In this document: one piece after another, positions 39,894 through 50,489 of the stretch
How positions within the stretch are numbered: position 1 is the first letter of the stretch
How the letters are laid out: the number at the start of each line of letters is the position of its first letter
Assembly: GCA_024639935.1 (NCBI GenBank)
Contig: JAHEFZ010000002.1
Span: 14,145-78,144 of the forward strand
Length of the DNA stretch: 64,000 nucleotides
Reading direction: 5' to 3'
Origin: Microbacteriaceae bacterium
Lineage (GTDB): Bacteria > Actinomycetota > Actinomycetes > Actinomycetales > Microbacteriaceae
Notes under the pieces: model-generated
Seen by the model: the letters and a program-made list of their open reading frames with translations, nothing else
Database searches by the model: none
Told to the model about the DNA's origin: nothing
Made by a program: the position numbers and the translations under genes

Positions 39894-41531
39894 TTATTTA
39901 CGCTTGCGCGGCTTGACGATTTTGGCTTGTTCGACCTCATCGGCGGGCAGTGCGTCGAATTGTTCCGACCCTGCGATGGTTCCACCCTTGCCACCCTGGA
40001 ATGACGTGATGAACTTGTCTATTTCCTTTTCGAGGTCGGCTTCCGTGGCGTCATCAAGAACATTGGTCGAACGGAGTGTGTCGAGAATCTTCGTGTTGCG
40101 GCGAAGGTGTTCGATCAATTCTCTTTCGAAACGAAGGACGTCGGTAATCTCGAGCGTGTCGAGTTTGCCCTTAGTACCCGCCCAAATCGAGACGACCTGC
40201 TCTTCAACCGGGTACGGCGAGTACTGAGGCTGACGCAAAAGCTCGGTCAAACGCGCACCTCGCGCGAGCTGGCGGCGACTCGTCGCATCAAGATCCGATG
40301 CGAACATCGCAAAGGCTTCAAGTGAGCGATACTGCGCTAGCTCGAGTTTCAGTGTCCCGGATACCTTCTTGATCGACTTGACCTGGGCGTCTCCACCAAC
40401 TCGCGAGACCGAAATTCCTACGTCGACGGCAGGTCGCTGGTTCGCGTTGAACAGGTCGGACTGAAGGAAAATTTGTCCGTCCGTGATCGAGATGACGTTG
40501 GTGGGGATGTATGCCGAGACATCGTTCGCCTTGGTTTCGATGATGGGAAGACCCGTCATCGAACCGGCGCCGAGTGCGTCCGACAATTTGGCGCAACGCT
40601 CGAGCAAACGCGAATGCAAATAGAAAACGTCGCCCGGGTAGGCCTCACGTCCCGGCGGTCGGCGAAGCAACAGCGACACGGCACGATATGCCTCCGCCTG
40701 CTTGGAGAGGTCATCGAAAATAATGAGGACGTGTTTGCCCGCGTACATCCAATGCTGGCCAATGGCGGAACCGGTGTACGGTGCGAGGTACTTGAATCCG
40801 GCAGGGTCCGAGGCAGGTGCAGCGACGATGGTCGTGTACGCCATTGCTCCGGCTTCTTCGAGTGCGCCCTTGACGGCCGCGATTGTTGAACCCTTCTGAC
40901 CGATGGCGACATAGATACAGCGAACCTGCTTGTTCGTGTCACCCGATTCCCAGTTCGCTTTTTGATTGATAATCGTGTCCACGGCAATTGCGGTCTTACC
41001 AGTCTGGCGGTCACCAATGATGAGCTGGCGCTGTCCGCGACCAACGGGAATCATGGCGTCGATTGCTTTGATTCCGGTCTGCAGTGGTTCGTGTACCGAC
41101 TTTCGCGCCATGACTCCGGGAGCCTGAAGCTCTAGAGCACGGCGCCCTTCCGTCTTGATCGTTCCCAGACCGTCAATGGGGTTACCCAGCGGATCAATCA
41201 CGCGACCGAGGTAACCCTCGCCAACCGGGACCGAGAGGACCTCTCCGGTTCGGGTGACCTCTTGACCGGCTTGAACTCCCGAGAATTCACCGAGCACGAC
41301 GACACCGACGGAGTCCTCGTCAAGGTTCAACGCGAGACCGAGCGTCCCGTCAGCGAACTTGATCAACTCGTTCGCCATCACCCCGGGAAGTCCATCGACG
41401 TGCGCGATTCCGTCACCCGCGTCGATGACGTGTCCGACCTCTTTCGCGCTCGATTTCGAGGGCTCGTACGACTTCGCGAAATCGCCCAGCGCCTTGCGGA
41501 TGTCATCCGCGTTGATTGTCAGTTCAGCCAT
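39894..41531 (-). CDS. atpA: ATP synthase alpha subunit
   Basis: Non-catalytic F1 subunit, 545 residues. Walker A is [11 protein letters not shown], with [16 protein letters not shown] and [18 protein letters not shown]-like blocks. A C-terminal extension of about 40 residues ([20 protein letters not shown], then KPRKRK) goes beyond the core and is basic at its end, as in many actinobacteria. Confidence 0.98.
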   Translation of the reverse strand: MAELTINADDIRKALGDFAKSYEPSKSSAKEVGHVIDAGDGIAHVDGLPGVMANELIKFADGTLGLALNLDEDSVGVVVLGEFSGVQAGQEVTRTGEVLSVPVGEGYLGRVIDPLGNPIDGLGTIKTEGRRALELQAPGVMARKSVHEPLQTGIKAIDAMIPVGRGQRQLIIGDRQTGKTAIAVDTIINQKANWESGDTNKQVRCIYVAIGQKGSTIAAVKGALEEAGAMAYTTIVAAPASDPAGFKYLAPYTGSAIGQHWMYAGKHVLIIFDDLSKQAEAYRAVSLLLRRPPGREAYPGDVFYLHSRLLERCAKLSDALGAGSMTGLPIIETKANDVSAYIPTNVISITDGQIFLQSDLFNANQRPAVDVGISVSRVGGDAQVKSIKKVSGTLKLELAQYRSLEAFAMFASDLDATSRRQLARGARLTELLRQPQYSPYPVEEQVVSIWAGTKGKLDTLEITDVLRFERELIEHLRRNTKILDTLRSTNVLDDATEADLEKEIDKFITSFQGGKGGTIAGSEQFDALPADEVEQAKIVKPRKRK

Positions 41532-41554
41532 TGTTGTTTCCCTTTGTGTGGCGG

Positions 41555-42337
41555 TTAGCCCGCGAGTTTCGAGGAGAGTTCTGTGAGGCGCGAACGGATG
41601 CTCGCGTCAATTGTGTCGTTTCCGACCTGAACGGTGAAGCCACCGACGATCGAATCGTCAATTACTTCATCGATGTGGTGGTCGCGCCCAAAACGGGCAC
41701 GGAGCACCGTCGAAATGCGTTCACGTTGCGCCGCGTCTAGCGGGTGAGCGACCGTCACGATTGCAACCCCGCGGCCTTGTTGGTCCGCGACGATGTTTTG
41801 AGCTTCGGTGAGGAGCGCGCGAATGCGCCGACCTCGCGGTTGGCTCACGAGGTGACGCACGATTTCCGTCGTCGCGCCGCTCGCGCCCCGAAGCACGGCT
41901 CCGGCAAGCGATCGCTTTGCGTCAGCCCCACCGCGTTTGGCGCTGAGTGCCAATTCGAGTTCCGGGTTTGCCGCCACTGCCTGAGCGATCGAGAAGAGTT
42001 CCGATTCGATCGGGTCAGCGGAACCCGCGGCGATGACGCGAATTCCAATTTCTTCGATTCCAGCGAGCATCTCGTCCGCGGAAGACCACCTCTCGCCAAC
42101 AATCGTGCGGAGGACGGTCGTCGCGGTTGAGTCGAGTTTGCCAACGACGCCATCTACGAGCGCGGCTTTTGCCGAGGCGGTCGCAACGGGATTTGCGAGT
42201 GCAGCACGCAACGCCGGGGTTTCCCCGATGGCGCGACCAACGGACAGGATTGCGGCTCCTGCCGCAACACTCAATCCCTTCGCCTTCGCAACCTCAGCCT
42301 TCGCCGAGGTCAACGCAACGCGCGATGCACTGCCCAT
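41555..42337 (-). CDS. atpH: ATP synthase delta subunit
   Basis: Peripheral-stalk subunit, 260 residues, longer than the E. coli form (177) as is common in actinobacteria. The C-terminal OSCP block is [20 protein letters not shown]-like ([17 protein letters not shown]) with [20 protein letters not shown]. Its start overlaps the atpF stop (TAATG). Confidence 0.93.
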   Translation of the reverse strand: MGSASRVALTSAKAEVAKAKGLSVAAGAAILSVGRAIGETPALRAALANPVATASAKAALVDGVVGKLDSTATTVLRTIVGERWSSADEMLAGIEEIGIRVIAAGSADPIESELFSIAQAVAANPELELALSAKRGGADAKRSLAGAVLRGASGATTEIVRHLVSQPRGRRIRALLTEAQNIVADQQGRGVAIVTVAHPLDAAQRERISTVLRARFGRDHHIDEVIDDSIVGGFTVQVGNDTIDASIRSRLTELSSKLAG

Positions 42338-42888
42338 TACTTACTCTTCTCGTTTTTTTCGACGTCTGCGAGATACCGGTCGATAACAGCAGATGATGCC
42401 GTGGCGTCCTTCACCTGTTCACCAATAACCCGACCAGCGAGTTCGAGAGCAAGTTGGCCGACTTCCGAGCGCAGCGACTGTATCGCAGCGAGGCGTTCGG
42501 CCTCAATCTGCTGGTGTGCTTTGGCCGTGATCGCCTCGGCAGCATCCGACGCTTGGTCCTTCAACTCGGCGAGAATGAGCGCACCCTCTGCGCGAGCCTT
42601 GTCCTTGATATCCGAAGCCTCGGCGCGCGCCTCCTGTAGAAGGGCGTTGTACTTCTCGAGGGCAATTGCCGCTTCTTTCTGAGCCGATTCAGCGAGGGCG
42701 ATGCCGCCTTCGATTTTTTCCGCGCGCGCGTCGAGCGTTTTGTTCATGTTCGGAAGGATGACCTTCCAGAACATGACGAGGACGATCGCGAAAGGAATGA
42801 TCGACCAGACGATGTCATAAATCGCCGGGATGAGCGGGTTCGGGACCGATTCAGCCGATTCCGACGCCCACACGAATGCGTGCAGCAT
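42337..42888 (-). CDS. atpF: ATP synthase subunit b
   Basis: Peripheral stalk, 183 residues. One N-terminal membrane helix (IYDIVWSIIPFAIVLVMFWK) is followed by a long charged helix (LDARAEKIEGGIALAESAQK and onward) that forms the dimeric stalk. Linked to atpH by a 1-nt overlap. Confidence 0.95.
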   Translation of the reverse strand: MLHAFVWASESAESVPNPLIPAIYDIVWSIIPFAIVLVMFWKVILPNMNKTLDARAEKIEGGIALAESAQKEAAIALEKYNALLQEARAEASDIKDKARAEGALILAELKDQASDAAEAITAKAHQQIEAERLAAIQSLRSEVGQLALELAGRVIGEQVKDATASSAVIDRYLADVEKNEKSK

Positions 42889-42906
42889 GTCGATTCCTTA
42901 TCGTAT

Positions 42907-43167
<261 letters not shown>

Positions 43168-43971
43168 TTAGTGTTCTTCCGCCAGCGCGAGCTGGAGGTA
43201 GACAGCGGTCAAGAGTGTGAAAACGTAGGCCTGAAGTACAGCGACCAAGATTTCAAAAAGTGAGAAGGCGATTCCGAACGCGAGAGTGCCAGCGCCCCCG
43301 ACGTATCCGTACCATTGGCCGACGCCGAGCACGAAAAAGTGGGTTGCCGAAAAGAGCAAAACGAGGAGAAGGTGCCCGACGATCATGTTCATGAGGAGTC
43401 GAAGAGTCAGCGTGACGGGTCGAAGCACGAATGTCGAGAGCAATTCAATCGGCGTGACGACCAGGTAGAACGCCTTCGGCACACCGGACGGGAAGAGAGA
43501 ATTCTTGAGGAACGCGCCGGGGTGCTTTTTCAGTCCAGCATAAATAAACGTGATGTAGGACACTACGGCCAAGACGAGGGGAATCCCGATAACCGACGAA
43601 CCGGCAATGTTGAAGCCGGGAACAATCCCCGTGATGTTAAGGAACAGGACGAGGAAGAAGATTGTTGTGAGGATGGGCAGGAAACGCCGGCCGTCCTTTG
43701 TACCCAAGAGGTCCTCGGCGATGTTGACCCGAACCAGGTCGAGACCCATCTCGATGACTCCTTGGAAACGACCGGGGACGAGGGACATTTTGCGTGTGCC
43801 CAGCCAGAAGAGGACAACGAGCAGGATGACCATGACCATGCGAATGATCATGATGCGATTCATTTCGAAGGGAGTTCCCGCGAAGAGAATCGCTGCGGGG
43901 AAGAATTCGGAAATGGACGGGGCATGAAAGGTAATGCCTTCAGACAGAACGAGGCTGTTCAGTCCGTTCAC
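43168..43971 (-). CDS. atpB: ATP synthase subunit a
   Basis: Membrane stator channel, 267 residues, with the essential arginine in RLLMNMIVGHLLL-type helix (VTLRLLMNMIVGH) and PIELLSTFVLRP before it. GTG start with AGGAG 7 nt upstream. Five to six membrane helices. It precedes atpE with a 39-nt gap. Confidence 0.95.
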   Translation of the reverse strand: MNGLNSLVLSEGITFHAPSISEFFPAAILFAGTPFEMNRIMIIRMVMVILLVVLFWLGTRKMSLVPGRFQGVIEMGLDLVRVNIAEDLLGTKDGRRFLPILTTIFFLVLFLNITGIVPGFNIAGSSVIGIPLVLAVVSYITFIYAGLKKHPGAFLKNSLFPSGVPKAFYLVVTPIELLSTFVLRPVTLTLRLLMNMIVGHLLLVLLFSATHFFVLGVGQWYGYVGGAGTLAFGIAFSLFEILVAVLQAYVFTLLTAVYLQLALAEEH

Positions 43972-44028
43972 GTTGTCTCCTTGAGTCGAGCGCTACCCTG
44001 CGCTACATGGGCTCATTTAGTCCCGAGC

Positions 44029-44460
44029 CTACACCATGTCGACAATGGGAACACGAGCCTTGGAGACTGCGATGACGTCACTGGCGAGAGCTCCGATCAC
44101 GGCCGCGATGACGCAACTGAAGGCGATTTCGGTGTCAAGTGAATCGGAATTTCGGATGGCAAACGCGACAACGAGAAAGAACACAAATTTGAGGAGCCAC
44201 GACCCAAGGACTATTCCGAAAAAAAGTCCCGACGCGATGGTTCCGCCACTCGCGTTTTGGCCAATAAGAATACTTCCCGCGGTAATTCCCATGAATGCGA
44301 AGGCCACGGCGCTCCCGACAAGTGCACTCCAGATTCCCATTTCACCGACCAGTGAGTAGCCGATCGCACCGCCGACGAGCGCGATTGCGAGGGTAACGAT
44401 TGCTCCTATCCAGAGTGCCGTGCGTAATGCTTTCGCCGCGAGCTGAACTGCACTAGTCAT
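44029..44460 (-). CDS. Four-helix membrane protein at the AtpI position
   Basis: The 143-residue protein from the ATG at 44460 has four predicted membrane helices (IGAIVTLAIALVGGAIGYSL, ALVGSAVAFAFMGITAG, GLFFGIVLGSWLLKFVFFLV, FSCVIAAVIGALASDVIAV). Position between the wecA-like gene and atpB, and the helix pattern, match the AtpI-like proteins thought to help c-ring assembly or Mg uptake. Sequence identity to AtpI is not obvious. It overlaps the upstream gene by 8 nt, so it is coupled to it. Confidence 0.75.
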   Translation of the reverse strand: MTSAVQLAAKALRTALWIGAIVTLAIALVGGAIGYSLVGEMGIWSALVGSAVAFAFMGITAGSILIGQNASGGTIASGLFFGIVLGSWLLKFVFFLVVAFAIRNSDSLDTEIAFSCVIAAVIGALASDVIAVSKARVPIVDMV

Positions 44461-45580
44461 GGGTGTCCTCCGGAATGTCGCCGAACAAATTGATGGGTTT
44501 GTCACGGCCGAGTGGCGCGATCGTCAGAATCGTCGTCACGACGAGCCCGGCACCCACAATTCCCGTTGCCACAGGCGCATCGACAAACATGAAAAGCAGA
44601 GCCCCGACCGCGACCACGATGGTCCACGCATACAAAATCAGAACTGCTTGAAAGTGTGTATGCCCCATATCGAGAAGTCGATGATGAAGATGCTTACGGT
44701 CGGCAGCGAACGGAGATTGACCGTTCAGAATGCGGCGGGTTACCGCGAGGATGAAGTCGACGAGTGGGACAACGAGAACAGCGAGCGGAAGCGCGAGCGG
44801 AATGAACGCAGGCAGAAATTGCCCAGGGTCGATGCGCGTGGGGTCGACCTGCCCCGTCACCAAAATGGTGGATGTCGCAAGGACCAGGCCGATCACCAGA
44901 GCGCCTGAATCTCCCATGAACATCTTGGCGGGATGCCAATTTACGGGCAGAAATCCGATGAGTGCACCACACAATGCTGCAGTGAGAAGCGTCGAGAGAT
45001 TAAAGTAACTTGTTTGACCTGGGCCGGTCGAGAGGATGTACGAGTAGATAAAGAAAACCGTTCCGGCGATCAGTGTCACTCCGGCAACCAATCCATCGAG
45101 ACCGTCAATGAAGTTGATTGCGTTCATGACAAGCACGACCGCGAAAACAGTAAGCACGAGTGACATCGTTGGCGAAAGAAGTGCGACGAAACCAAACGGC
45201 AGACTGACGATTTGCACACCACTCCAGGCGAGCACGCCCGCAGCGATCAGTTGTGCGCCAAGTTTCACCAGCCAATTTAGGTCGATGAGGTCATCTATCA
45301 CGCCGACCACTGCCATGAGCAAAATTCCAAATCCGATCCCGATTATTGGGCTGATGTTGACAAAAACTGGCGCGAATACAGGAAGGAACGTCGCGGCGAT
45401 GAGGGCAGAACCGAGACCGAGGATGATCGCAACACCACCGAGTCGCGGCGTTGGCGTCGAATGGACGTCACGGTCACGGATCACGGAATATAGTGCGAAA
45501 CGATGACTCAAACGAAGTAACGCGTGGGAACCAGAAAACGAAATCAGCGCTGCCACGAATCCGATGATCAGATAATTCAT
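44453..45580 (-). CDS. Undecaprenyl/decaprenyl-phosphate GlcNAc-1-phosphate transferase (WecA-like)
   Basis: A 375-residue membrane enzyme with about ten to eleven helices that starts lipid-linked glycan synthesis. Motifs of the polyprenyl-phosphate transferase family are GVIDDLIDLNW, NAINFIDGLDGLVAG, FMGDSGALVIG and the cytoplasmic HLHHRLLDMGH. The arrangement beside the atp operon is the usual actinobacterial one, where the homologue primes arabinogalactan or secondary polymer. It overlaps the tsaC stop by 4 nt. Confidence 0.92.
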   Translation of the reverse strand: MNYLIIGFVAALISFSGSHALLRLSHRFALYSVIRDRDVHSTPTPRLGGVAIILGLGSALIAATFLPVFAPVFVNISPIIGIGFGILLMAVVGVIDDLIDLNWLVKLGAQLIAAGVLAWSGVQIVSLPFGFVALLSPTMSLVLTVFAVVLVMNAINFIDGLDGLVAGVTLIAGTVFFIYSYILSTGPGQTSYFNLSTLLTAALCGALIGFLPVNWHPAKMFMGDSGALVIGLVLATSTILVTGQVDPTRIDPGQFLPAFIPLALPLAVLVVPLVDFILAVTRRILNGQSPFAADRKHLHHRLLDMGHTHFQAVLILYAWTIVVAVGALLFMFVDAPVATGIVGAGLVVTTILTIAPLGRDKPINLFGDIPEDTHD

Positions 45581-46260
45581 TCGTCGACCTCGGCAATAAC
45601 GCCCAGCACGTCGCGAATTGAGTCTCGCGAGACCGACCCTTCACGCACGATCCGAGCAGGCAGGCCGTCACGCGTCGGTGTGGTGTCCACGATTGTTGAC
45701 CCAACCCGGGATCCCGAAGACTCTCCGGCATCGAGATAAACCGAGACGCGATCTCCCAATTGGGCCATCGCTTCGACGGCGGTGAGTGCCGCCGGTTTCC
45801 CCGTCACGTTTGCGCTGGACACGGCCAATGGTCCCGTCTCGCTCAAGAATTCGCGAACGAGGTCGTGATCGGGAACGCGAAGCGCCACGGTGCCATTGGT
45901 CTCACCGAGATCCCACGCGAGGGTTTGCCGGGCCGCCACAATGATGGTCAACCCGCCTGGCCAGAATGCGTTGGCAAGTTTTTCCACTTCGGGAGTCACG
46001 CTCTCTGCCAGTGCGGACACAGTGTCGAACCCCGTGACGAGAACGGGAGGCGGCGACTGACGCCCTCGTCCCTTCGCGTCGAGCAACTTCTGGACCGCGG
46101 CTGGGCTAAACGCATCGGCAGCAAGCCCGTACACCGTGTCGGTGGGAAGCACGACCAGGTCGCCGCGACCGATCGCCCGTCGTGCCAGTCGCAGTCCCGT
46201 CAAGGCCTCGTTCATATCGAGGCAGTTATAGATTGTGGACATCCCTGACAGTTTAGCCAT
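45577..46260 (-). CDS. tsaC: L-threonylcarbamoyladenylate synthase (Sua5/TsaC)
   Basis: First enzyme of t6A tRNA modification. The substrate-binding block RGDLVVLPTDTVYGLAADAF and the later GPLAVSSANVTGKPA and STIVDTTPTRDGLPARIVREG are clear. The start is uncertain: the ATG at 46260 has AGGTG three nt upstream; ATG 46242 gives the typical MSTIYNC start; GTG 46266 follows the prmC stop directly. Coupled to prmC and to the wecA-like gene. Confidence 0.92.
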   Translation of the reverse strand: MAKLSGMSTIYNCLDMNEALTGLRLARRAIGRGDLVVLPTDTVYGLAADAFSPAAVQKLLDAKGRGRQSPPPVLVTGFDTVSALAESVTPEVEKLANAFWPGGLTIIVAARQTLAWDLGETNGTVALRVPDHDLVREFLSETGPLAVSSANVTGKPAALTAVEAMAQLGDRVSVYLDAGESSGSRVGSTIVDTTPTRDGLPARIVREGSVSRDSIRDVLGVIAEVDE

Positions 46261-46266
46261 GGGCAC

Positions 46267-47124
46267 CTAACGGACCGCGGTGAGGGCTCGTTCGCGTTGG
46301 AGAAGGTCCGCGTGTGTCGTAGCCATCGAGAGCCCCGCATCCCGCGCAATGTTTCGAACGGCGGCCCCCTGCCCGTCGCCGTGCTCGACAACGAGCGTTC
46401 CGCCGTGACGCAAGAGACATGCGGCACGGGCAATGAATATACGAATATCCCGTAACCCGTCCTCTCCGCCAAACAGTGCGATCTCGGGGTCGTGGCCCAG
46501 CACCTCAAGGTCTGCTGGCTTTTCCGAATCCGGGATGTACGGCGGGTTTGCCACAACGACATCGATTGTCCCATCGAGTTCCGGCATCGCGCTCGTTACA
46601 TCACCAACCACAAGTGTCACTCGCCCGTCTCCAAATCGTGCGATGTTGCGCTCTGCCCATCCTGCGGCCGCGGTCGACAGTTCGATGGCAAAAACTTCGG
46701 AGTTGGGGACTTCGGTTGCTAGCGCAAGGGCAAGTGCCCCGGTTCCCGTTCCCAAATCGACGGCACGAGGCCGCGGTGACGGAACTTGCCGGAGTGCGTC
46801 GATCGCCCATTCGGCCACCATCTCGGTTTCGGGCCGCGGGATGAGGACTCCCGGGCCAACGGCAAGAACGAGGTGGCGAAACGGTGACTCACCCGTGATG
46901 TGTTGGAGTGGTTCACGGGACTCACGACGGGTTGCGATGATCACAATTTCCGCAACCAACGCCTGGTCCAGCTCGACCCCCATGAACGCCTTGGCAGCCA
47001 CCTCGCCGCGAGTCCAGCCTGCGACATGTCCAACAATAAGTTCAGCGTCGGCGAGAGCCGAGACGATGCCTGCTCGATCGAAACGCTCGGCGAGAGCCGA
47101 AACGATCTCGCCGACCGAGGTCAC
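46267..47124 (-). CDS. prmC: Release-factor glutamine methyltransferase
   Basis: Methylates the GGQ glutamine of release factors such as PrfA, encoded just upstream. The SAM-binding block is [15 protein letters not shown] and the catalytic motif [12 protein letters not shown]. The GTG at 47124 overlaps the prfA stop by 4 nt (GTGA), which gives 285 residues; an open extension to 47181 lies inside prfA. The tight coupling with its substrate gene is conserved in many bacteria. Confidence 0.95.
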   Translation of the reverse strand: MTSVGEIVSALAERFDRAGIVSALADAELIVGHVAGWTRGEVAAKAFMGVELDQALVAEIVIIATRRESREPLQHITGESPFRHLVLAVGPGVLIPRPETEMVAEWAIDALRQVPSPRPRAVDLGTGTGALALALATEVPNSEVFAIELSTAAAGWAERNIARFGDGRVTLVVGDVTSAMPELDGTIDVVVANPPYIPDSEKPADLEVLGHDPEIALFGGEDGLRDIRIFIARAACLLRHGGTLVVEHGDGQGAAVRNIARDAGLSMATTHADLLQRERALTAVR

Positions 47125-48206
47125 GAGCCGGAGGACTCCGAGAGCGCTTTGAGTTGCGCCTCTTCGTCGACAGCGATACACGAGTCAATAATCGGTTCCA
47201 GCGCGCCGTTCATCACTTGATCGAGGTTGTAGGACTTGTATCCCGTTCGGTGATCCGCAATACGGTTCTCGGGGAAGTTATAGGTGCGGATTCGCTCTGA
47301 CCGGTCCATCCCTCGAATCTGACTCTTGCGGGCGTCACTCGCGACGGCATCGCGTTCTTCTTGCTGACGTGCCAGCAAGCGCGCGCGCAGAACACGCATC
47401 GCCGATTCCTTGTTTTGGATCTGGCTCTTTTCGTTCTGACACGACACAACGATTCCCGTCGCAAGGTGAGTTATTCGAACCGCCGAATCGGTCGTGTTGA
47501 CAGACTGACCGCCCGGCCCGCCCGACCGGAATACATCGATACGGATGTCATTCGGACTGATTGCGACTTCTTCGGGTTCGTCGACCTCGGGAAACACCAG
47601 CACGCCCGTCGTCGAGGTGTGAATTCGTCCCTGGGCTTCCGTTGCGGGAACGCGTTGCACGCGATGAACCCCGCCCTCATATTTGAGTTTCGCCCACGCG
47701 CCGTTTGCGGGGTCCGTTGCATTGCTCTTTATCGCGAGCTGAACATCTTTGAAGCCGCCGAGGTCGCTGTCGGTGCTGTCGAGAATCTCGACCCGCCACC
47801 CGCGGCTGTCGGCGTATTGGGTGTACATGCGAAGCAGATCGGCGGCGAACAAAGCGCTTTCGGCCCCGCCCTCACCACCCTTAATCTCCATGATGACGTC
47901 ACGACCATCGTCGGGATCACGAGGGATGAGCAACCGACGAAGTTTCTCTTCGAGCTCGGTGACACTTGCTTCCATCGGCGCAATCTCCGCAGCGAACACC
48001 TCATCATCCTTGGCGAGTTCCTTTGCCGCCGCGAGATCATCACGAGCAGCGGACAACGCTTCGTGCGTCGTGACAATCTGATTCAACTCCGAATAACGGC
48101 GGTTGAGCTTTTTAGCGCGCGCCGGATTAGCGTGAATTGCCGAATCGGCAAGTTCAACCTGCAGCGCGGCGTGTTCCGCGACGAGTCCGTCGATTGATTC
48201 GAGCAT
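47121..48206 (-). CDS. prfA: Peptide chain release factor 1
   Basis: Terminates translation at UAA/UAG. The GGQ loop is [20 protein letters not shown], and the stop-codon tripeptide region is [12 protein letters not shown]. At 361 residues it is normal. It starts 9 nt after the rho-like stop and overlaps prmC. Confidence 0.97.
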   Translation of the reverse strand: MLESIDGLVAEHAALQVELADSAIHANPARAKKLNRRYSELNQIVTTHEALSAARDDLAAAKELAKDDEVFAAEIAPMEASVTELEEKLRRLLIPRDPDDGRDVIMEIKGGEGGAESALFAADLLRMYTQYADSRGWRVEILDSTDSDLGGFKDVQLAIKSNATDPANGAWAKLKYEGGVHRVQRVPATEAQGRIHTSTTGVLVFPEVDEPEEVAISPNDIRIDVFRSGGPGGQSVNTTDSAVRITHLATGIVVSCQNEKSQIQNKESAMRVLRARLLARQQEERDAVASDARKSQIRGMDRSERIRTYNFPENRIADHRTGYKSYNLDQVMNGALEPIIDSCIAVDEEAQLKALSESSGS

Positions 48207-48215
48207 CGGGACTCT

Positions 48216-49451
48216 TTACAGGGTGACGACTGCGGTGGCGATATCGAGGAGTTCGTCGCGAACCGCACCGTTGAATCCGTCGGGCTGGTTATCGATTGTG
48301 GCAATGACCGTGAGCGAACCACCCGTCTCGAGAGCGCGCCCCGCGCCGAACAAGCGCTTGGTCGCCGAGAACACGGCGGCATCCACCGCTCCGTCACCGA
48401 GAGGACGAGATCCCTGAATCACGGCTAGTTGGTTCTTCGAAACACGGGTCATCGAGTCGACGAGGACGACAACGTGATGTCCCTTTTCGACAAGTCGCTT
48501 CGCCCGCGCGATGGCAAGGTCGGCGACGGTCACGTGTTCGTCCGCATGGCGGTCGTACGACGATGCACTGACTTCGCCGCGAACACCACGGCTGAGTGCT
48601 GTTACGTCCTCGGGCAAACCCTCGGAGACGACGACCATGAGGTGGGCGTCCGTTGCGCTCGCCGAAATCTCGGCCGCGAGTTCACGAATCACGGCGGTGC
48701 GACTCGCGCCAGCAGCCGCATCAATGAGAACGCGATCACCCTTCTTGACGGCACCGAAACGGCCGCTCAAACCCAGTCCCTCGCTCGCGTGAACAGCAAC
48801 GAGGTCGTTGAATTCTTCGCGGACGACGGCTTCTTCTGGTGCTGCACCGTTCACAAAATCTATGGTCGCGAGCGCGTTGTACTTCTGACGATTTTGGAAG
48901 TCGTTGTCGCGAGGCTGGCGGATTGCTCCCACAATGGCGTCACCCTTGCGAAGGTTGTACTTTTTGACCTGACCGAGCGCGACATAGATGTCGGCGGGGC
49001 TGGCAAGGTAGCCTGCCGTGCGAACGAACGCATAGTTGTCGAGAATGTCGAGGATTCCGGCCACGGGGATGAGAACGTCATCGTCGCTCACGCCATCAAA
49101 ATCATCGTCGCGTCCGCGACCGCGCTTGCGGTTGCGCTGTCGGCCACGGCCGGTGTCTGCTTGCGCGTCATCGGACTCGGACGTTTCCACATTGTCCGAG
49201 CCCTCGGCGTCGGTGGTTGCGGCCGCGGTGCGCCCACGACCGCGACCGCGAGTGCGTCGGCCAACGGGTGCTTCGCCATCAGTCGGCGCCTCACCCGATT
49301 CAGTTGCCGACTCGGGTGCGACCGTGGCGTCGAGGGTGACGACCTCAACCGGCGCGTCAGCGGACTTCTTGGTCGCCCGTCGCGGTGCACGCTTTCGGAC
49401 TGGCGCTTCTCCGCTATCAGCCACGGGTACGTCTGTTACTTCGTTATCCAT
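48216..49451 (-). CDS. rho: Rho-like protein with degenerate ATPase site and missing C-terminus
   Basis: Occupies the conserved rho position upstream of prfA. Residues 1-127 are the acidic/Arg-rich extension usual in actinobacterial Rho. Residues 128-200 keep the RNA-binding cold-shock fold (AGILDILDNYAFVR, SPADIYVALGQVKKYNLRKG). In the ATPase part, the P-loop APPKAGKT of normal Rho is replaced by AAAGASRT (245-252), so the essential Lys is gone; DERPEE becomes SEGLPED (276-282), losing the catalytic Glu-Arg. Walker B (VVVLVDSMTR) stays. After FNGAVRDE the protein ends at residue 411, without the R-loop, arginine finger and last helices. No frameshift is seen; prfA follows at 9 nt. Probably cannot hydrolyse ATP. 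Confidence 0.85.
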   Translation of the reverse strand: MDNEVTDVPVADSGEAPVRKRAPRRATKKSADAPVEVVTLDATVAPESATESGEAPTDGEAPVGRRTRGRGRGRTAAATTDAEGSDNVETSESDDAQADTGRGRQRNRKRGRGRDDDFDGVSDDDVLIPVAGILDILDNYAFVRTAGYLASPADIYVALGQVKKYNLRKGDAIVGAIRQPRDNDFQNRQKYNALATIDFVNGAAPEEAVVREEFNDLVAVHASEGLGLSGRFGAVKKGDRVLIDAAAGASRTAVIRELAAEISASATDAHLMVVVSEGLPEDVTALSRGVRGEVSASSYDRHADEHVTVADLAIARAKRLVEKGHHVVVLVDSMTRVSKNQLAVIQGSRPLGDGAVDAAVFSATKRLFGAGRALETGGSLTVIATIDNQPDGFNGAVRDELLDIATAVVTL

Positions 49452-49538
49452 TAGTTACTCCTTGATGTGTCACACCACTGTGAGCAATCGCACAACGCGA
49501 CATTCAGTGAGGTGAATCGAAACCTGCTCGGGATCCGG

Positions 49539-50489
49539 TTAGAGACCGTCTCCATCGGGCAGTACCACAACTGTAGCACCCTTAAAGTCAACGGCGAGCA
49601 TGAGACATTCCCACCGCGTCTCTTTCGACGCGTCAACGATGCTCGCTGCGCGCGCACGTTCGAGTGGGTCGTCGGTGAGAACAAGGACCGACGGCCCGGC
49701 GCCCGACACGACAGCGGCGAATCCCTCGTCACGCAAACGACGAATTAGGGCAATCGTCTCCGGCATTGCTTCCGCGCGATATTCCTGGTGAAGTTTGTCT
49801 TCCGTTGCGGCGTGCAGAAGTTCGGGACTCTGGAGGAGGGCCGCAATGAGAAGCGCGGAACGCGACACGTTGAAAACCGCGTCCTCGTGCGGAACCGTTT
49901 CCGGCTGAAGGTCTCGAGCCAACTTGGTGCTCATTGTCATATCGCGGGGAACAGCAACCAACAGTGAAACACCGCGGTGCACTGTCAACTTTTTGTGTTG
50001 GGGTCCGGTTTCGGTCATCCACGCAATCGACAAACCTCCGAAAAGGGCGGGGGCGACGTTGTCAGGGTGCCCTTCCATTTTCGTTGCGATGTCCAGCAAG
50101 CCCTGCGCATCGATATCGACGATTCCTTCGAGAAGGCCCTTCGCCACCATTATTCCGCCAACAATCGCCGCCCCAGACGATCCCATTCCACGACCGTGCG
50201 GAATCCGGTTGTCGCACACGAGGTCGACGATCGGAACGGGGATTCCGACATGTTCGAACGTTGCTGCCATCGATTGAACGACCAGATTAGTTTCATCCGT
50301 CGCCACCGTCCCATCGCCGACGCCGCGAACGGTGACCCGAGTGACACCAGTGTCGAGCGCAGTTGCAGTCAACTCGTCGTAAAGCGACAGGGCAATTCCG
50401 AGAGTGTCAAAACCGGGGCCGAGATTCGCCGTGGTGGCGGGTACTTTGACATGGACGGCACGCCCGACGGGAACGGTGGACGGCATCAT
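49539..50489 (-). CDS. thrB: Homoserine kinase
   Basis: GHMP-family kinase of 316 residues: ATP loop [18 protein letters not shown]-terminal [18 protein letters not shown] and C-terminal [14 protein letters not shown]. Phosphorylates homoserine for ThrC. Its ATGATG start overlaps the thrC stop by 4 nt. It closes the threonine operon before the rho-like gene (87-nt gap). Confidence 0.95.
   Translation of the reverse strand: MMPSTVPVGRAVHVKVPATTANLGPGFDTLGIALSLYDELTATALDTGVTRVTVRGVGDGTVATDETNLVVQSMAATFEHVGIPVPIVDLVCDNRIPHGRGMGSSGAAIVGGIMVAKGLLEGIVDIDAQGLLDIATKMEGHPDNVAPALFGGLSIAWMTETGPQHKKLTVHRGVSLLVAVPRDMTMSTKLARDLQPETVPHEDAVFNVSRSALLIAALLQSPELLHAATEDKLHQEYRAEAMPETIALIRRLRDEGFAAVVSGAGPSVLVLTDDPLERARAASIVDASKETRWECLMLAVDFKGATVVVLPDGDGL

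Noticed and set aside
47361-48197. 278-codon open frame opposite prfA
   Set aside because: Antisense to conserved prfA; no support.
48216-48230. Frameshift as explanation for the shortened Rho-like C-terminus
   Set aside because: Only 9 nt separate its stop from prfA, so the missing C-terminal part is absent from the DNA in any frame; the P-loop changes lie well before the end and in frame.
48429-49454. 341-codon open frame opposite the rho-like gene
   Set aside because: I checked whether the rho-like product was the shadow instead. The minus-strand protein has clear Rho homology in frame and this one has none.
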